Of a stretch of 64,000 nucleotides of DNA, positions 62,782 to 64,000 are shown piece by piece. Position 1 is the stretch's first letter, and every line of letters begins with the position of its first letter. Origin of the DNA: Lachnospiraceae bacterium (GTDB taxonomy: Bacteria > Bacillota > Clostridia > Lachnospirales > Lachnospiraceae). The notes under the pieces were generated by a model. That model worked only from the letters and a program-made list of their open reading frames with translations, was not told where the DNA came from and ran no database searches. The position numbers were made by a program, and so were the translations under genes. The stretch is taken from positions 42,653 through 106,652 of the forward strand of contig JALELK010000033.1 of NCBI GenBank assembly GCA_022768745.1. The letters are read 5' to 3'.

Positions 62782-62954
62782 ATGATGGAGCGTATCTGCA
62801 AAGATTATTTGAAAATATTGTCTTTTCTCGATTTATGTCTTAGTACAAAGAGAAGAAAAGGTTGAGAGGTTACAAACTCAGGTGGTAACTGTCTTCCGGA
62901 TTTTCTGGGAGACAGTTATTTTTATACGAGATAATTTTACAAGGGATATAGGAT
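62782..62954 (+). other. Gene-free stretch with terminator after the sulfoquinovosidase gene
   Basis: A hairpin AACTGTCT...CC (62886-62898) with GG...AGACAGTT (62907-62915), followed by ATTTTTAT, is a likely terminator of the symporter-sulfoquinovosidase operon. Short frames in 62784-62866 (27 codons) and 62855-63064 resemble no family I know and may be leftovers of a lost gene. Confidence 0.55.
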
Positions 62955-63311
62955 ATGAAAAAAAGATTAATGGCATTGCTTATGGGAGTGGTTCTGTCGC
63001 TAGGATTTTGTCAGCCGGTAAGTGCATCCTCTTCTGTGCCAAGGGAAAAAACAAAGGAATATAAGGTGGCTTTTTACTTTGCTATATTTATGGATATGCA
63101 GATGCCGGTGATGGATGGAATCGAAGCCACAAGACGTATCAGAAGCAGTGAGCGTGAGGATAGGGATGTTTTGATTTTTGCCGTGACGGCAAACACCCTG
63201 ACCAAGGATCAACAGGTCTGTGAGGAAGTGGGAATGAATGGTTACATTCCAAAGCCGATTAAACTGAAGGAAATTGAAAGTGCAATAAGGGAGAAGATGG
63301 TTGTAATGTAA
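62955..63311 (+). pseudogene. Chimeric remnant: signal peptide joined to the end of a receiver domain
   Basis: 118 codons. The first 43 give a signal peptide (MKKRLMALLMGVVLSLGFCQPVSA) and the opening of an extracellular ligand-binding domain (EYKVAFYF). From residue 45 the text is the second half of a response-regulator receiver: FMDMQMPVMDGIEATRRIR with the phospho-acceptor Asp, VTANTLTKDQ and the YIPKPIKL lysine motif. Exported proteins do not carry receivers, so this looks like a large hybrid histidine kinase that lost its sensor, membrane, kinase and first receiver parts by an in-frame deletion near 63085. A site AGGGATATAGG precedes it. Confidence 0.8.
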
Positions 63312-63323
63312 GGAGAGTGGAGT

Positions 63324-63975
63324 ATGCAGTATTTCAAGTTACAAATTGGGTGTATGCTGGTAATTCTTTATATTGAGATTACATACAATAAGGAGGCAAC
63401 CAGAGGAAAAGTACCACGGAATCTGTTTTATGATATCCTTTTGAAGATTGCACCCTGGGCAGTTTTTTTTTGATGGGCTGACAGCGTGGACTGTAAACCA
63501 TATGGATGCCACCAATGTGAGTAATGCTGCACCACTGCACGACATCGGAAAGATATCCACCCCGGATAGTATTTTGCAGAAACCGGGTAAGCTGACAGAT
63601 GAAGAATATCGCATTATGAAAAATCACGCCGCCGCAGGGGGAGAGATTATTCGTCAGACTTTTCAGGATTCAGACAATGTGGAATTTAGACAGATTGCCT
63701 ATGAGGTGGCAAGATATCATCACGAAAAATATAACGGAAAAGGGTATCCGGAAGGATTGGTTGGGGAAGCCATTCCGCTTCATGCCAGAATTATGGCTAT
63801 TGCAGATGTGTTTGATGCAGTTTCACAAAAGAGATGTTATCGGGATGCCATGCCAATAGAAGATTGCTTTGCTATTATTGAACATGGAATCGGAACAGAC
63901 TTTGACCCGAGACTGGCAAGGATTTTCCTGAATGCAAAAGATGAGGTGGTAGAACTGATGAGGGAGAAGCGGTGA
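63324..63975 (+). pseudogene. Chimeric remnant of a membrane HD-GYP phosphodiesterase gene, also frameshifted
   Basis: ATG 63324 follows AAGGAGAG. The first 49 codons (MQYFKLQIGCMLVILYIEITY..., APWAVFF) form the start of a multi-helix membrane region. A run of nine T at 63463-63471 then breaks the frame; eight T would continue as DGLTAWTVNHMDA. Directly after that comes NVSNAAPLHDIGKISTPDSIL, the start of an HD-GYP domain, which continues intact (ARYHHEKYNGKGYPEGL) to 63975. Hence about five membrane helices and any domain between have been lost. HD-GYP proteins hydrolyse c-di-GMP. The remaining 3' frame of 175 codons has no obvious start signal. Confidence 0.8.
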
Positions 63976-64000
63976 TTGCTTCTCCCCTTATTGTTTTTCT
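63962..64000 (+). terminator. Terminator at the end of the window
   Basis: GGGAGAAGC (63962-63970) is complementary to GCTTCTCCC (63978-63986) around a 7-base loop, followed by CTTATTGTTTTT. The stem's 5' arm overlaps the last codons of the HD-GYP remnant. Confidence 0.85.

Overview
The window looks like chromosome of a low-GC, endospore-lineage Firmicute of the Lachnospiraceae type (Roseburia/Agathobacter/Butyrivibrio neighbourhood; this is inferred from gene content and protein style, not from a search). Support comes from AGGAGG ribosome binding sites, TTG and GTG starts, a dcw cluster leading into spoIIGA-sigE, the GGGtGRT protein pair, a T-box before pheST and a preQ1-I riboswitch before queT. 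I see no phage, transposase, CRISPR array, rRNA or tRNA.

Layout. 0-5.3 kb: a left-handed beta-helix acyltransferase-like protein, the Fe-S scaffold-like/GGGtGRT pair, a secreted LRR protein and exonuclease III. 5.3-17.3 kb: a membrane hypothetical, a Na/Pi cotransporter, a phosphopantetheinyl transferase, branched-chain and threonine biosynthesis (ilvN, ilvC, leuC, leuD, thrC), a PAS protein, a diguanylate cyclase and an AP2/HNH-like protein. 17.3-22 kb: a CheY-like/CheX-like signalling pair, citrate synthase and a frameshifted ATP-dependent pckA. 22.0-22.8 kb: a gene-free stretch with a 470-bp imperfect palindrome followed by a 6S-type RNA. 22.8-31.3 kb: SpoIID-like protein, YihY, T-box-pheS-pheT-queA, DUF1540 protein and lgt. 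31.3-46.7 kb: an MraZ-operator-controlled dcw cluster (mraZ, rsmH, ftsL, two PBPs, mraY, murD, ftsW, ftsQ, ftsZ), then spoIIGA-sigE, a beta-CASP nuclease and an inverted sigG. 46.8-52.1 kb: preQ1-queT-argS, a radical SAM protein, an EAL protein and nagA. 52.1-64 kb: a second palindrome, a frameshifted dxs-like gene, a gutted MATE gene, GNAT, ABC-class ATPase, MCP, a sugar symporter plus sulfoquinovosidase pair, and two chimeric signalling-gene remnants.

Functionally this is mostly core metabolism and cell-envelope/division/sporulation chromosome, with c-di-GMP and chemotaxis-like signalling mixed in. The most unusual items are: (i) the 470-bp palindrome between pckA and the 6S RNA, whose arm differences are largely G.U wobbles when read as plus-strand RNA; (ii) the symporter/sulfoquinovosidase pair, with all sulfoquinovose-specific residues visible; (iii) a probable ATT start for spoIIGA, with its ribosome binding site inside the ftsZ terminator; (iv) two 1-base frameshifts in central-metabolism genes and three genes in the last 10 kb that keep both ends but have lost their middles, which is either real decay or an assembly fault.
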